A DNA stretch of 33,127 nt from Bin80 sp964503085 (lineage in GTDB: Bacteria > Bacteroidota > Rhodothermia > Rhodothermales > Bin80). The stretch is taken from assembly GCA_964503085.1 (NCBI GenBank), contig CAZCYQ010000040.1, positions 1 to 33,127 on the forward strand. Reading direction: 5' to 3'. Below, one piece after another: positions 32,695 through 33,127 of this stretch (positions within the stretch are counted from its first letter, which is position 1; every line of letters begins with the position of its first letter). Below the pieces are notes generated by a model. That model was not told the origin of the DNA and did no database searches. It saw only the letters and a list, made by a program, of their open reading frames with translations. The position numbers and the translations under genes are program-made.

Positions 32695-33127
32695 TATCTG
32701 ATGCTTTATTGGCGGCTACTCATACATGCGCCTCGCATTGAACCCTGTTTCATTAGCTTGGTTGTGGCTATATTCACACCGTGACTGACTTCGCTCCTGC
32801 GCTAATCACCTCGATAGGAGCTATCGGCCCTGGCCATTGACTTAATGCTTGGTGTTGCCATCTTGTCTGAAGCCGCCCGTGCTACGAGTTCAATCTGTTT
32901 TTTACTGGTCCGCCACAGTAAAAAATTCGGGGCTTCACCCAATATTATGATCGGATCTGTAAATTTAGGAAAATTCGGGATAAGGCGGTCATGTTATGGG
33001 ATAGTATTCGATGGGTATCTGGTCGTCATACCGAGGATAATAACCGAACCAAACAGGCATACAATGAAAAAGAGGCTCTTCGGCTATTTTTGTGAGAGGT
33101 TGATATTTTCAAATTCTGGGGCTCAGG
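32695..33127. other. Intergenic to window edge
   Basis: There is no defensible gene. A frame from ATG 33064 (MKKRLFGYFCERL...) stays open to the end of the window, but 21 codons are too few to judge. Confidence 0.4.

Noticed and set aside
33064..33127. Possible start of a gene running off the window (MKKRLFGYF...)
   Set aside because: Only 21 codons, no ribosome-binding site and competing frames, so it cannot be supported.

Overview
The window looks like a chromosomal piece from a marine or sponge-associated member of the Bacteroidota/Rhodothermota lineage. This placement is inferred from gene content: a PorZ-like protein with a type IX secretion C-terminal domain, a secreted peptidase fused to a WD40-like propeller and an outer-membrane barrel, a DUF4105 protein, and a run of Tat-exported Gfo/Idh/MocA and TIM-barrel sugar enzymes. 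GC content is moderate. Several genes have good Shine-Dalgarno sequences (ribH, nth, the VapB genes), and many neighbouring genes overlap by 11-14 nt.

Intact housekeeping blocks alternate with decayed accessory stretches. Island A (1-4735) holds a frameshifted FMN-binding split-barrel gene, a HEPN-like hypothetical, an AbrB-type antitoxin whose VapC partner is dead, two isolated hairpins resembling type I-E CRISPR repeats, and an SEC-C metal-binding protein. Block 1 (4838-12932) has gpmI, nth, a DUF4105 membrane protein, tRNA-Glu, tRNA-His, a PorZ-like protein, ribH and a flippase-like (LPG synthase TM family) protein. Island B (12933-15155) is the most unusual part: four, perhaps five, diverged 36-nt repeats with a 73-nt period (a decaying CRISPR-like array) end beside a 14-bp perfect hairpin. 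That hairpin truncates a DUF1156 DNA-methylase gene, which is translationally coupled to an intact DUF1016 PDDEXK nuclease gene.

Block 2 (15156-21767) is a minus-strand cluster: ApbE, a Tat-exported oxidoreductase, three Tat-exported TIM-barrel isomerase/epimerase-like proteins and a second secreted oxidoreductase. Together they look like an extracytoplasmic route for oxidising or epimerising sugars or cyclitols. Island C (21837-23182) carries an intact vapBC operon, a paralogue of the broken copy in island A with the same operator-like inverted repeat, and an unidentified small ORF. Block 3 (23183-29699) is a minus-strand operon-like run: SIS-type phosphoglucose/phosphomannose isomerase, peptidase-propeller-barrel protein, BamB-like lipoprotein, PEGA-like protein and CvpA. 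It suggests an envelope-assembly or processing role.

Island D (29700-33127) holds a 5'-truncated, frameshifted restriction-endonuclease-like gene and an unrecognised 403-residue protein with five 18-residue amphipathic-helix repeats and a hydrophobic C-terminal half. Overall the window is a conserved backbone whose intergenic positions have received, and are losing, defence-type genes (toxin-antitoxin, restriction-modification, CRISPR-like repeats).
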